From Cohnella herbarum (GTDB lineage: Bacteria; Bacillota; Bacilli; Paenibacillales; Paenibacillaceae): 64,000 nucleotides of DNA. Under the pieces are notes generated by a model that saw nothing but the letters and a program-made list of their open reading frames with translations, was not told where the DNA came from and did not search any database. The stretch's first letter is position 1; the number at the start of each line of letters is the position of its first letter. The DNA lies in the NCBI RefSeq assembly GCF_012849095.1, contig NZ_CP051680.1, positions 372,001 through 436,000 of the forward strand, given 5' to 3'. Both the position numbers and the translations under genes were made by a program. This document shows, in pieces, positions 8,711 to 17,330 of the stretch.

Positions 8711-10366
8711 ATGTTCCATTTGCTTATCGTGGATGATGAAGCCAGCGTCGTTGATAGTTTGGCGGACACCCTCCCTTGGGCGGATATCGGGATCACCGGC
8801 GTCTTCAAAGCCTATTCGGGGGCTGAAGCGCTCGGAATGATGCGGCTGAACAGCATTGATATCGTAATCTCTGATATTCAGATGCCGGGGATGAGCGGGA
8901 TCGAACTGCTTGAGCGCATCCGCAAAAGCTGGCGGAAGACGAAGTGTATCGTTCTCTCCGGCTACGCCGAATTCTCCTATGCCCAGCAAGCGATTCGGCA
9001 CAACTCCTACGACTATTTGCTGAAGCCAATCGGCGACGGCGAGATCATGGACAAAGTCGAAGCGATTGTGAAGCTGTTGCAGGAGGAACGCCAGGAAGAC
9101 CGTTCTTATCAACGGGCGATCAAAGCTTTCCGGGAAAATCTGCCGAAAATCCGCGGAGAACTGCTGAACGGCCTCCTTCAGGGCAAACGGTATTCCGATT
9201 CACGGCTGAACGAGGAACTGGAAATGGTTAGCGTGGACGTTCGCCAGAACGATTGCTTCGCATTAATGCTGATGCGGCTTGAACAAGGCTTCGCAGAGAT
9301 GGATTTTCTCAGTCTGTCGCTGATGGAATATGCGATTGGCAACATTGCGGAAGAGCTGTTCGAAGACAAATTCCGGCTATGGGCCTGCAGAGACGTTCAC
9401 GGCTACCTGCTGTTCATGGTCACTCTGAACGACGAGCGACCTGCAGGAGACGACGCTTCTCCCGCGCCGCGTTCACCGTCGCCGGAAGACGCGGAGTTAT
9501 TCCAGCTTGCGGCTTCCCGGCTCCAGAGCAGCGTCAAGCAATATCTGAAGGGTTCCGTATCCGTCATCGTTAGCGGCTGGGGGTTCTTTCCCCATGACAT
9601 GAACGGGCTGTACCAGAGCTTGCTGGCTTCGTTGCGCCGAATGCTTGGCGATCAGGACGACCTGTTCATCGCCGCCCCCGCCGAGCGGGAACCCATGAGT
9701 ATCCCTTCACTGCAGACGCTATATGAGCCCCCGATGCTCGTTCACTTGCTGGAATCGGGCGATTGGAAGGCGATTGGAGAGAAGCTCGGGTTAATTTTCG
9801 GAGAGCTTGGCGCCAAGGGAGCCGAATCAACCGAGCATCTCGTCGAAGTCTTCTTCTTCATCTATTCCGCGTTCAGTTCCTTCGCCCACAAGAACGGGCG
9901 AAGAATGGAGGAAATGCTGGGGATCGGCCTCGCCGACCTTCGCGAGCTATCTGCCTGCCGCTCGGTGGATGCTTTGCGCGGCTGGGCTTCCCAAGCGCTC
10001 GACTTCATGCAGCGAGATATGGAACGCGAAACGAGAAGCACGAGGGAGACGGTCGTGCGAAAAATCCAAGAGTTCGTACGGAAGCATCTTGGAGAAGACG
10101 TCTCCCTTCTGGCTATCGCCGACCACATGTACATGCATCCGGTACATGTATCGCGAATCTACAAGCTCGTTGCGGGTGAGAATTTAAGCGATTATGTATT
10201 GAGGTTGAAAATGGAACGAGCCGTGGAGCTTCTGACGGGCAGCACGCTCAAAAATTACGAAATCGCGTTGCGGCTAGGTTACCAGAACCCTAATTATTTT
10301 ATCAAGGTGTTCAAAAAATACTACTCCGTCACGCCGCAGGAATATCGACTCAAGTTGCCGGAATAA
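8711..10366 (+). CDS. YesN-type response regulator with AraC DNA-binding domain
   Basis: 551 residues. The N-terminal receiver has acidic residues DDE near residue 8, phosphoacceptor D55 (VISDIQMPG) and K near 105 (YLLKPIG). A central region of about 300 residues of unknown function follows, and then a C-terminal pair of AraC helix-turn-helix motifs (SLLAIADHMYMHPVHVSRIY and YEIALRLGYQNPNYFIKVFK). GAGAGGAGGCGG precedes ATG 8711. As partner of the kinase upstream it should activate the 0.7-10.4 kb catabolic operon. A terminator follows at 10417-10444. Confidence 0.93.
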   Translation: MFHLLIVDDEASVVDSLADTLPWADIGITGVFKAYSGAEALGMMRLNSIDIVISDIQMPGMSGIELLERIRKSWRKTKCIVLSGYAEFSYAQQAIRHNSYDYLLKPIGDGEIMDKVEAIVKLLQEERQEDRSYQRAIKAFRENLPKIRGELLNGLLQGKRYSDSRLNEELEMVSVDVRQNDCFALMLMRLEQGFAEMDFLSLSLMEYAIGNIAEELFEDKFRLWACRDVHGYLLFMVTLNDERPAGDDASPAPRSPSPEDAELFQLAASRLQSSVKQYLKGSVSVIVSGWGFFPHDMNGLYQSLLASLRRMLGDQDDLFIAAPAEREPMSIPSLQTLYEPPMLVHLLESGDWKAIGEKLGLIFGELGAKGAESTEHLVEVFFFIYSAFSSFAHKNGRRMEEMLGIGLADLRELSACRSVDALRGWASQALDFMQRDMERETRSTRETVVRKIQEFVRKHLGEDVSLLAIADHMYMHPVHVSRIYKLVAGENLSDYVLRLKMERAVELLTGSTLKNYEIALRLGYQNPNYFIKVFKKYYSVTPQEYRLKLPE

Positions 10367-10416
10367 ACTTTTCAACCTGCACGTTATCATCAATAATGCA
10401 GCTTAACAATCGGAAA

Positions 10417-10450
10417 GGCAGATAACCCTAGGGTCTGCCTCTTTGCTTTT
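10417..10450 (+). terminator. Terminator after the first two-component pair
   Basis: GGCAGA at 10417-10422 pairs with TCTGCC at 10434-10439; the loop itself contains ACCC/GGGT. A T-rich tract CTCTTTGCTTTT follows. The downstream 30 bases (10437-10466) recur almost unchanged at 22559-22588, after another hairpin. Confidence 0.7.
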
Positions 10451-10494
10451 CCTTCGAATCCACCTCGGTTGCAGGAGTGAGCGTTTTTTGATAG

Positions 10495-10508
10495 TGTAAA
10501 CGCTAGCA
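10495..10508. promoter_or_regulatory. cre-like site upstream of the second YesM kinase
   Basis: TGTAAACGCTAGCA matches the Bacillus cre consensus TGWAANCGNTNWCA at all but one position. It lies 17 bases before the start codon at 10525 and overlaps a possible -10 (TAGTGT at 10492, 17 bases after TTGCAG at 10469). CcpA repression of the second sugar cluster is the likely meaning. Confidence 0.5.
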
Positions 10509-10524
10509 TAAAGGGGGCACCGTC

Positions 10525-12297
10525 ATGCGCATCCGCACCTTACTATTACTTAGCTACTTTGTCGTCATTTTGCTTAGTATTACGCTAGTCGGAACCGTAT
10601 CGTTCTATATCTCTTACAAGACGATGGCAGAGAAAATCGAATCGGCCAGTATGCAGGTTATTAGGCAGATCGAGAACAATATGGACAACGATTTTCACAG
10701 CAAACGAAATTTAATGCTGGCACCTTATACCGATTCGGAATATATAGACGGAATTAACCGTTATGAAGATATGAGCGATCAAGAGAAGTTTCAGTTCCGG
10801 CAAAACATTGGGGACCTCTACTTAAAAAGCTTTAATGTAACTCCGATCCGCGATTTCATCCGGTTCCAAATCTATTACAGCAACGGGGAACTGTTAAGCT
10901 CTTCGGATGCACGGAAACCTTGGACGCCGTCGCAGGTGCGCAATTCGGAATGGTTCCGAGCAACAGTCGCCAAGGACGGGGAAGTATTCTTTAGTGGATT
11001 AATCGTGACGGATGAGAAGGACACTTCGGAAGTGGCCTCTTATTCCTCTTCCATTATGATCCGGGACTTCTCGAACCCTGACCGTTTTATTATTATGCGA
11101 ACGGAATACAGAGCGAGTCTATTCCACAGTATCGGACTGAACGACAATCTATCCGAAAACAGCCAAATCGTTTTTTTGGACGAGGATAATCGACTGATTT
11201 ATGAATCCGGCGACCATCCAAGCTCCCTCTCCGAATCCGATATGCTCGGGAGGGTTATCGGGAAGGAAGGGAAATTCTGGACGCACATCGGTGGTCAAGA
11301 AATGCTGGTCTCTTATACGCGGTCCGGATACTCGAATTGGAAAGCCGTTATCATTACGCCGAGGGTCGAAATATTCGGAGCGCTCGACAACATCAAGACG
11401 ACGGTTATTTTTACCGCGTTGATCGCATTTGTCATTACATTCCTTATCTCCATGATGTTCGGCCAACGAATAACGAAACCGATCCTGAACTTATTCAAAT
11501 CCGTCAATCGCATTAAACGGGGGGATTTCTCTGTTCGGGTCGAGGTCGATCGTAATGATGAAATCGGTCTAATCGGGAAAAACTTCAACGCGATGCAGGA
11601 TGAGCTTCAGACGCTGATCGAGACGAAGTATTTGAACCAGATCAAGCTGCAAGAAGTGGAACTCGCGATGCTTTATTCCCAGATCAACCCGCATTTCCTC
11701 TATAACACTCTCGATAGCATTCGCTCAATGTCGGATTATTATAAAGTGCCCGAGATTAGCGTGATGGCGCAGTCGCTCGCGGACATGTTTAGGTACAATA
11801 CGAAAAACCGGGACGAAATCGTCACATTGCAGGAGGAACTCGTACAGATCGACGCTTACATTCAGATTCAGAGCATCCGATTCGAGGACAAGATCGTCTA
11901 TCATCAGATGATCGAAGAGGACCTGTACGGGACTCCATTGTTGAAAATGACACTGCAACCTCTTGTGGAAAATGCCGTATTTCACGGAATCGAGCGCAAG
12001 CGCGGAAAAGGAAACATTACGATCTCCGCTCAGCGCGAACAAGATCGAATCAAACTTACCATTAAGGATGATGGCGTCGGTATATCGGAGAGAAGATTAA
12101 ACGAAATCAGGGAAAAGCTGAAACCGCCTATGCAGCAAGCAGAGATGAACTTCTCCGCTCAGGAGAACGGAATAGGCATCACTAATGTGTATTCGCGGTA
12201 CGTGATTCGTTTCGGTGACCGTTTTAATTTCTTCATTGACAGTAAAAAAGGGGTCGGCACGGAAATTACGCTAATCTTTCCGCCTTTCGATGTTTAA
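10525..12297 (+). CDS. YesM-type sensor histidine kinase
   Basis: 590 residues. It has an N-terminal TM (residues about 5-30), a large extracytoplasmic domain, a second TM (TVIFTALIAFVITFLISMMF), HAMP, phosphoacceptor H390 in QINPHFLYNTLDSI and the ATPase motifs LQPLVENAVFHG, IKDDGVGIS and GIGITNVYSR. AAAGGGGGC precedes ATG 10525. Its cognate regulator is probably the YesN protein at 15714, with an importer in between, which is a common Paenibacillus arrangement. It is therefore likely the sensor for the sugar handled by the RuBisCO-like protein and kinase cluster. Confidence 0.93.
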   Translation: MRIRTLLLLSYFVVILLSITLVGTVSFYISYKTMAEKIESASMQVIRQIENNMDNDFHSKRNLMLAPYTDSEYIDGINRYEDMSDQEKFQFRQNIGDLYLKSFNVTPIRDFIRFQIYYSNGELLSSSDARKPWTPSQVRNSEWFRATVAKDGEVFFSGLIVTDEKDTSEVASYSSSIMIRDFSNPDRFIIMRTEYRASLFHSIGLNDNLSENSQIVFLDEDNRLIYESGDHPSSLSESDMLGRVIGKEGKFWTHIGGQEMLVSYTRSGYSNWKAVIITPRVEIFGALDNIKTTVIFTALIAFVITFLISMMFGQRITKPILNLFKSVNRIKRGDFSVRVEVDRNDEIGLIGKNFNAMQDELQTLIETKYLNQIKLQEVELAMLYSQINPHFLYNTLDSIRSMSDYYKVPEISVMAQSLADMFRYNTKNRDEIVTLQEELVQIDAYIQIQSIRFEDKIVYHQMIEEDLYGTPLLKMTLQPLVENAVFHGIERKRGKGNITISAQREQDRIKLTIKDDGVGISERRLNEIREKLKPPMQQAEMNFSAQENGIGITNVYSRYVIRFGDRFNFFIDSKKGVGTEITLIFPPFDV

Positions 12298-12355
12298 ATT
12301 CGCCAAAGAAGTAAGAATATTAAACATAACAGGTCATAATCGTGAATGGGGACTT

Positions 12356-12369
12356 CGGAAGCGTTTTCA
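12356..12369. promoter_or_regulatory. cre-like site upstream of the second CUT1 importer
   Basis: CGGAAGCGTTTTCA fits the degenerate cre form TGNAARCGNWWWCA at all but the first position and lies 44 bases before the binding-protein start. Assignment rests on the consensus only. Confidence 0.45.
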
Positions 12370-12413
12370 TATAATCAAGTTGTAAGAGATTACGACTGAG
12401 AGGGTGTCATCAA

Positions 12414-13784
12414 GTGAGAAAGACGAAAGCGATTTACCTCGTATTAACTGTAATGTTAGTTACTCTTGCACTGTCTGCATGCGGCGGCAATAACAAGGAG
12501 AATGCGTCACCATCGTCCAACGCATCTGAAAGCGCTCCCGCGAGTTCGTCGGCAGCAAATCCTTCAGTTGAGCCGAAGAAGGATCCCGTTACACTGACTT
12601 TCTTGATTCCGAATACGGACGATGTTACGCCATACAACACGATCTTCGCTGAATTTCAAAAACAAACCGGCAATAAAGTCGAGGTTCAAGCCCTTCCCGG
12701 CGGAGACTATGACAATATGCTGAAAACCCGGTTCTCGACCGGCGATTTCCCTGATGTGTTCCTTATGCAGCCGGGTACGAAGCAATACGTGAAACTTAGA
12801 GCGGAAGAGACGTTGACGGAGTGGTCCAAGGAAGCTGGCGTTTGGGACAACGTTATCGAATCCATCGCGGACTTCCAGAAAACGCCTGAAGGTCTTGCGT
12901 ATGGCGTACCGTTCGGCAAAACCGGTCAAATGGGCGTTTTCTACAATAAAGACGTCTTCACGAAAGCCGGCGTAGAGCCACCGAAAAATTATGCCGATCT
13001 CATTGAAATTGCCAAAAAAATCAAAGCGGCTGGAGTCACGCCGTTCTATGAAGCCGTCAAAGAAGGATGGCCAACGCAAATCTTTTATTTGTCGGGTTGG
13101 GTATCTCAGGTCGATCAAGCCATCGGCGCCGAAGGCGTTCAGAAGCTGAACGTGAACCAGATGAAGCTGTCCGACATTGCCGAGCTGAAAGATTTGTTCG
13201 TTAAAGCTAAAGAGTTGAAGGATCTGGATCTGTTCCAGAAAAACGCGCTCTCGGGAACGTACGATGAGATGCAAAATGAGTTCGGCGATGGCAAAATCGG
13301 GATGATCTTCATGCTGGACGGCGTTCTGCCGCAGTTGGAGAAGAAATTCGGTAAAGAATTTTTGACTGACAAAGTCGGATTCTTCCCGTTCCCGTCCGCT
13401 ACGGATGCCGGAACTGCAATGATCACGCCGCCGAACCAGTTAATGGTTCCTTCTAAGGCGAAGCATCTGGAGCAAGCGAAAGAACTGGTTAAATTCATGA
13501 TTTCGCAGGAGAGTATTAATACTTTCTATGCAAGCCAACCCGGAATTCCGATCTTCAAAGGCGCGACAAGCGAGATGTATCCCGTTCAACAAACGGTTCA
13601 AGGTTTCATCGATGCGGGCAAGTCAACCGTAAACGTACAAAATCGTCTGACCGCTTCGTTCCTGGATTTGGGCAAAACGTTGCAAAACTTCCACATCGAT
13701 GGGGATATAGACAAGGCCATTAACGAGATGGCTAAGAACTATATTAAAGACGGCAATTCCAAACGCTTGACAGGTTTCGAATAA
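12414..13784 (+). CDS. Sugar ABC transporter substrate-binding lipoprotein (CUT1)
   Basis: 456 residues. The signal peptide ends LALSAC with lipidated C23, followed by a long Ser/Ala-rich tether to about residue 55 and then a family-1 solute-binding fold (TGDFPDVFLMQPG, GVPFGKTGQMGVFYNKDVF). The start is GTG 12414 after GAGAGGGTGTC. It supplies the permeases at 13990 and 14859. A weak terminator between it and the permeases may set a higher binding-protein level. Substrate is unknown, but the downstream enzymes point to a pentose- or sugar-acid-containing glycoside. Confidence 0.93.
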   Translation: MRKTKAIYLVLTVMLVTLALSACGGNNKENASPSSNASESAPASSSAANPSVEPKKDPVTLTFLIPNTDDVTPYNTIFAEFQKQTGNKVEVQALPGGDYDNMLKTRFSTGDFPDVFLMQPGTKQYVKLRAEETLTEWSKEAGVWDNVIESIADFQKTPEGLAYGVPFGKTGQMGVFYNKDVFTKAGVEPPKNYADLIEIAKKIKAAGVTPFYEAVKEGWPTQIFYLSGWVSQVDQAIGAEGVQKLNVNQMKLSDIAELKDLFVKAKELKDLDLFQKNALSGTYDEMQNEFGDGKIGMIFMLDGVLPQLEKKFGKEFLTDKVGFFPFPSATDAGTAMITPPNQLMVPSKAKHLEQAKELVKFMISQESINTFYASQPGIPIFKGATSEMYPVQQTVQGFIDAGKSTVNVQNRLTASFLDLGKTLQNFHIDGDIDKAINEMAKNYIKDGNSKRLTGFE

Positions 13785-13816
13785 CGATTCGCTAACTAAC
13801 AGTACACGACACAACG

Positions 13817-13869
13817 GAGGGACGGCTTCGCTGCAGAGTTTGTTCTGGGCGCGGCGGTCCCTCACTTTT
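13817..13869 (+). terminator. Possible attenuating terminator after the binding-protein gene
   Basis: GAGGGAC at 13817-13823 pairs with GTCCCTC at 13857-13863 across a 33-base loop, followed by ACTTTTAT. The large loop makes it a weak terminator; it may allow read-through into the permease genes. Confidence 0.45.
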
Positions 13870-13989
13870 ATAGACTATCAGAAGCTCTAAGTTTCATACT
13901 TGCTTATTTATCTATCTGATAGCTCGATACAAACGTGTGCCGCCGTCCCAATGACGGCGAAACCGTTTTACTTGGAAGGAGGGATTAAC

Positions 13990-14859
13990 ATGAAGAGGTT
14001 GAAGTATCCGCTTTATTTTTCATTTCCGGCAATAGCCGTATTCCTACTGTTCTTCATTACTCCGACGATTATCGGGGTATATTATAGCTTTACGGATTGG
14101 AACATTAACGCTGACGCGATCAAGTTTATCGGTTTGGACAATTACGTGGAATTATTCAAGGAACCGCGCCTTAAGCAAGCCTTTATTAATACGATTATTT
14201 TCGCTGCCGCGGTAACCGTGCTTCAGAACGTAACGGGGATTGCGCTGGCGTTGATTCTGAATGAAAAGCTGAAATCCCGTAACCTGTTGCGAATGATCTT
14301 CTTCATGCCCTATGTCATCGCTCCTCTTGTCATCGGGTATATTTTTCGCGCCATTTATCATCCTGGACACGGAATCGTCAATCAGTTCCTCGATCTGATT
14401 GGACTTGATTTCATGATGCAGGATTGGCTGAACGATCCGAAATACGCGTTGTTTACGATCATCATTACGGACATTTGGCGCGTCGCCGGATTTTCGATGG
14501 TCGTCTATTTAGCGGGCTTGCAGTTTATTCCGAAAGATTTGATCGAGAGCTCTTCCATAGACGGGGCGAATTACTGGAGTCGCTTTAGGCACATCGTGTT
14601 TCCGTTGCTGGCTCCGGCGTTTACGGTAAACGTACTGCTTGCGATGATCGGATCGATGAAAGTATTCGAGATCGTCATGGTACTGACCGAGGGCGGGCCT
14701 GGCTATACGACCGAAGTGTTCTATACCTTGATTCGTACGACATTCAGCTCGGGCGAGATGGGCTACGCAACCGCGGTAAACATGCTGCTATTCGCCTTCG
14801 TGTCGCTTGTAGGCGTCCCGGTATTGATGATGATGAAGAAAAGGGAGGTCGAGATGTGA
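13990..14859 (+). CDS. Sugar ABC transporter permease, MalF/UgpA type
   Basis: 289 residues with six membrane segments and the EAA-type loop SSIDGANYWSRFRHIVFP. The start ATG 13990 follows GGAAGGAGGG; the frame is open back to 13900 but without a binding site there. Its stop overlaps the start of the next permease. It is part of the importer with the binding protein at 12414. Confidence 0.92.
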   Translation: MKRLKYPLYFSFPAIAVFLLFFITPTIIGVYYSFTDWNINADAIKFIGLDNYVELFKEPRLKQAFINTIIFAAAVTVLQNVTGIALALILNEKLKSRNLLRMIFFMPYVIAPLVIGYIFRAIYHPGHGIVNQFLDLIGLDFMMQDWLNDPKYALFTIIITDIWRVAGFSMVVYLAGLQFIPKDLIESSSIDGANYWSRFRHIVFPLLAPAFTVNVLLAMIGSMKVFEIVMVLTEGGPGYTTEVFYTLIRTTFSSGEMGYATAVNMLLFAFVSLVGVPVLMMMKKREVEM

Positions 14860-15677
14860 TGACGAGACGAAGTTCATTAATCGCACTAGAGATTGTAGCC
14901 ATCGCGCTTGCTCTCCTTATTCTGATTCCGTTCTTTATGATCTTGGTGAACTCCTTCAAGGGAATCCGGGAATCGGCTCTTTTCGGCCTTTCCTTGCCAA
15001 CGACATGGGAATTCGGCAACTACAAGGACGTCTTTAAGCAAGACAATATCATACGCGGATTTAAGAACAGCTTCTTGATCTCCGGCTTAACAGTCGTATG
15101 CGTGAACTTGTTCGCGGCAATGTCGGCGTTTATTATACAACGTCGCGGCGGCAAATTTCTCAACGGCGTCTATCTTGCCTTCATTATGGGATTGATCGTT
15201 CCGGTGTCCATTATTCCAACGATCAAATTGATGAACGATTTGCATATCAAAGGAACCTATTTCAGCATCATTATGTATTATTCAGCCGTTTTGCTTCCTT
15301 TCGCGGTATTTTTGCTCGTCGGGTTCATGAAATCGATCCCGCGAGAGTTGGATGAGGCGGCGTTGCTGGAAGGCTGCGGTTATTTCCGGTTGTTCTTCCG
15401 AATCATTCTGCCGCTTATCAGCACGGTGCTCGTCACGGTGTCCATCGTCGTCATCGTATCGGTATGGAACGATTTCTTTGGGCCGTTTTATCTGGTTACC
15501 GACAGTACGAAGTGGACGATCGTTCTGCAAGTATTCAATTTCGTTACGCTCTATAGTACGAACTGGGGTGTTGTGTTCGCCTTCATGATCGTGGTTATTA
15601 CTCCCGTGCTTGTCATTTACTTATTTTTGCAACGCTACATCATCGATGGGCTGACCGCCGGTTCTATGAAAGGTTAA
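14859..15677 (+). CDS. Sugar ABC transporter permease, MalG type
   Basis: About 272 residues with six membrane segments, the EAA loop EAALLEGCGYFRLFFRIILP and the MalG-like C-terminus DGLTAGSMKG. GGGAGGT at 14843-14849 fits either GTG 14856 or ATG 14859; the ATG overlaps the upstream stop (TGATG). It completes the second CUT1 importer. No ATPase is encoded here. Confidence 0.92.
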   Translation: MTRRSSLIALEIVAIALALLILIPFFMILVNSFKGIRESALFGLSLPTTWEFGNYKDVFKQDNIIRGFKNSFLISGLTVVCVNLFAAMSAFIIQRRGGKFLNGVYLAFIMGLIVPVSIIPTIKLMNDLHIKGTYFSIIMYYSAVLLPFAVFLLVGFMKSIPRELDEAALLEGCGYFRLFFRIILPLISTVLVTVSIVVIVSVWNDFFGPFYLVTDSTKWTIVLQVFNFVTLYSTNWGVVFAFMIVVITPVLVIYLFLQRYIIDGLTAGSMKG

Positions 15678-15713
15678 GTACCATCAAAAGACGAGATCAA
15701 GGGGGCGGATACG

Positions 15714-17318
15714 ATGAGGCAAGTCATTATCGTCGACGATGAACGCTGGATTCGACGCGGCCTGATTGGAGCCATCCCTTGGGACGAGATGGGACTTGAG
15801 TTGGTCGGAGAGGCTGGAGACGGACAAGATGCTTACGATATGGCGATCGAAAGAAAACCTGATTTGCTGTTTCTGGACATGCGCATGCCTGGCTTGGACG
15901 GCAAACAATTACTCGGCATGCTCAGGAGGGATTTGCCGGATTTGCTTACGATCGTTGTCAGCGGATACTCCGATTTCGAATATACGAAGGAAGCGATCCG
16001 TTTCGGAGCCTTCGATTATTTGCTTAAGCCGGTCAAGAAGGAAGAGTTGACCTCGGTGCTTGAGAAGGCTTGCTTTAAGCTGGAAGAACGTGATGCCATC
16101 CATCGTGGACAGCAGAATGGACAAGGAGAGAACTGGCTTTGGAACGCGCTGTTTTATTCTGAACAGCCGAATCAATCGGGGCATGACGCCGGCATTAAAC
16201 CTCCAAGAGGTTGGTTGGACAACCCATTCGTGCTGTTAGTTGCCTTGCCGGATCGGTACTGCGATCGATATGAGACGCAGCAGCGCGTGGCATGGCTGCA
16301 AAAGAAGCTTATGGCGGACAAAGGTTTTTATTTTAACGGATCTTGGGAGTTTGTTATCACGACAGGACTAGGAGGAACCGGGGAAATCGTCATGACTGTT
16401 GCAGGCGGTCCAGGAGTATTGAATCCTAAGGATATGCTTCCGTTTATCTCCGTTTTACAAAATCAATTGAAGCAGCTCGGAAATGTCAGCTACAGTGTTG
16501 GCGTTAACTTGAAGGTGGAGAGTGTAGCGACGATTCAACTGGCTTATAAGCAGGCTAAGCAACTGCTTTCAGGCAAGAAGTTGGGTGAATCGGGCGCTGT
16601 TCTTTATCGGACATCGAATTCGGAACAGAGAAGCTACCAGCACCAATATCCGCAGCTCAAAGAAGACGTATTGCTGCTTACGCTGCAGACCGGCAATGAA
16701 GACGCGACGAATGCGGAGTTTAATCGTTTCTACGAGGCAATCTCCGATGACGGAATGACCGTCGATCATTTGCAGCGCTGCTCCTCTATGCTCATCCATT
16801 CCATCGAACGGCTGCTTCAGGCTGCTCATTCGAGCTTGGAGGAGGTTAGCGGCAAGGGTTCGCTCAGCTATACAGAGCTCATACAAGTCCGCAATGATGC
16901 GGTTTCGATTCGAGAAATATTCGATTGCTGCTTGATCCCTGCCGTAATTAAGTACTACAGCAACCCCCGAGCTAACCAAGGGGAACAAATCGTTAAAGAA
17001 ATACAAAAGTTGATCGAAGTTCAATATGCGCAGGCGCTTTCCTTGCAGAACATCGCAGAAAGCAGGTTTCTGAATCCGGACTACTTGAGCCGGCTGTTCA
17101 AGAAGACGACGGGACGCAACTTCGTCGATTACTTAACCGATTATCGAATAGCCAAGTCTATCGAGTATTTGAAATACACGAATCACAAAAACTATGAAAT
17201 CGCCAGTAAAGTCGGATACGAGGATTACCGTTATTTTAGCCAGATTTTCAAGAAGAAAACGGGCATGACGATCGGACAATTTCGTAGCACCCATGCGCAA
17301 AACTTAGAGAAAACTTAA
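15714..17318 (+). CDS. YesN-type response regulator with AraC DNA-binding domain
   Basis: 534 residues. The receiver domain has phosphoacceptor D55 (LLFLDMRMPG) and LKPVKKEE, followed by a central domain of about 300 residues and two C-terminal AraC helix-turn-helix motifs (SLQNIAESRFLNPDYLSRLF and YEIASKVGYEDYRYFSQIFK). AAGGGGGCG precedes ATG 15714. Probably phosphorylated by the YesM kinase at 10525. It lies between the importer and the enzymes, so all nine genes 10525-22489 may form one regulatory unit. Confidence 0.93.
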   Translation: MRQVIIVDDERWIRRGLIGAIPWDEMGLELVGEAGDGQDAYDMAIERKPDLLFLDMRMPGLDGKQLLGMLRRDLPDLLTIVVSGYSDFEYTKEAIRFGAFDYLLKPVKKEELTSVLEKACFKLEERDAIHRGQQNGQGENWLWNALFYSEQPNQSGHDAGIKPPRGWLDNPFVLLVALPDRYCDRYETQQRVAWLQKKLMADKGFYFNGSWEFVITTGLGGTGEIVMTVAGGPGVLNPKDMLPFISVLQNQLKQLGNVSYSVGVNLKVESVATIQLAYKQAKQLLSGKKLGESGAVLYRTSNSEQRSYQHQYPQLKEDVLLLTLQTGNEDATNAEFNRFYEAISDDGMTVDHLQRCSSMLIHSIERLLQAAHSSLEEVSGKGSLSYTELIQVRNDAVSIREIFDCCLIPAVIKYYSNPRANQGEQIVKEIQKLIEVQYAQALSLQNIAESRFLNPDYLSRLFKKTTGRNFVDYLTDYRIAKSIEYLKYTNHKNYEIASKVGYEDYRYFSQIFKKKTGMTIGQFRSTHAQNLEKT

Positions 17319-17330
17319 GGAGAGATCAAC

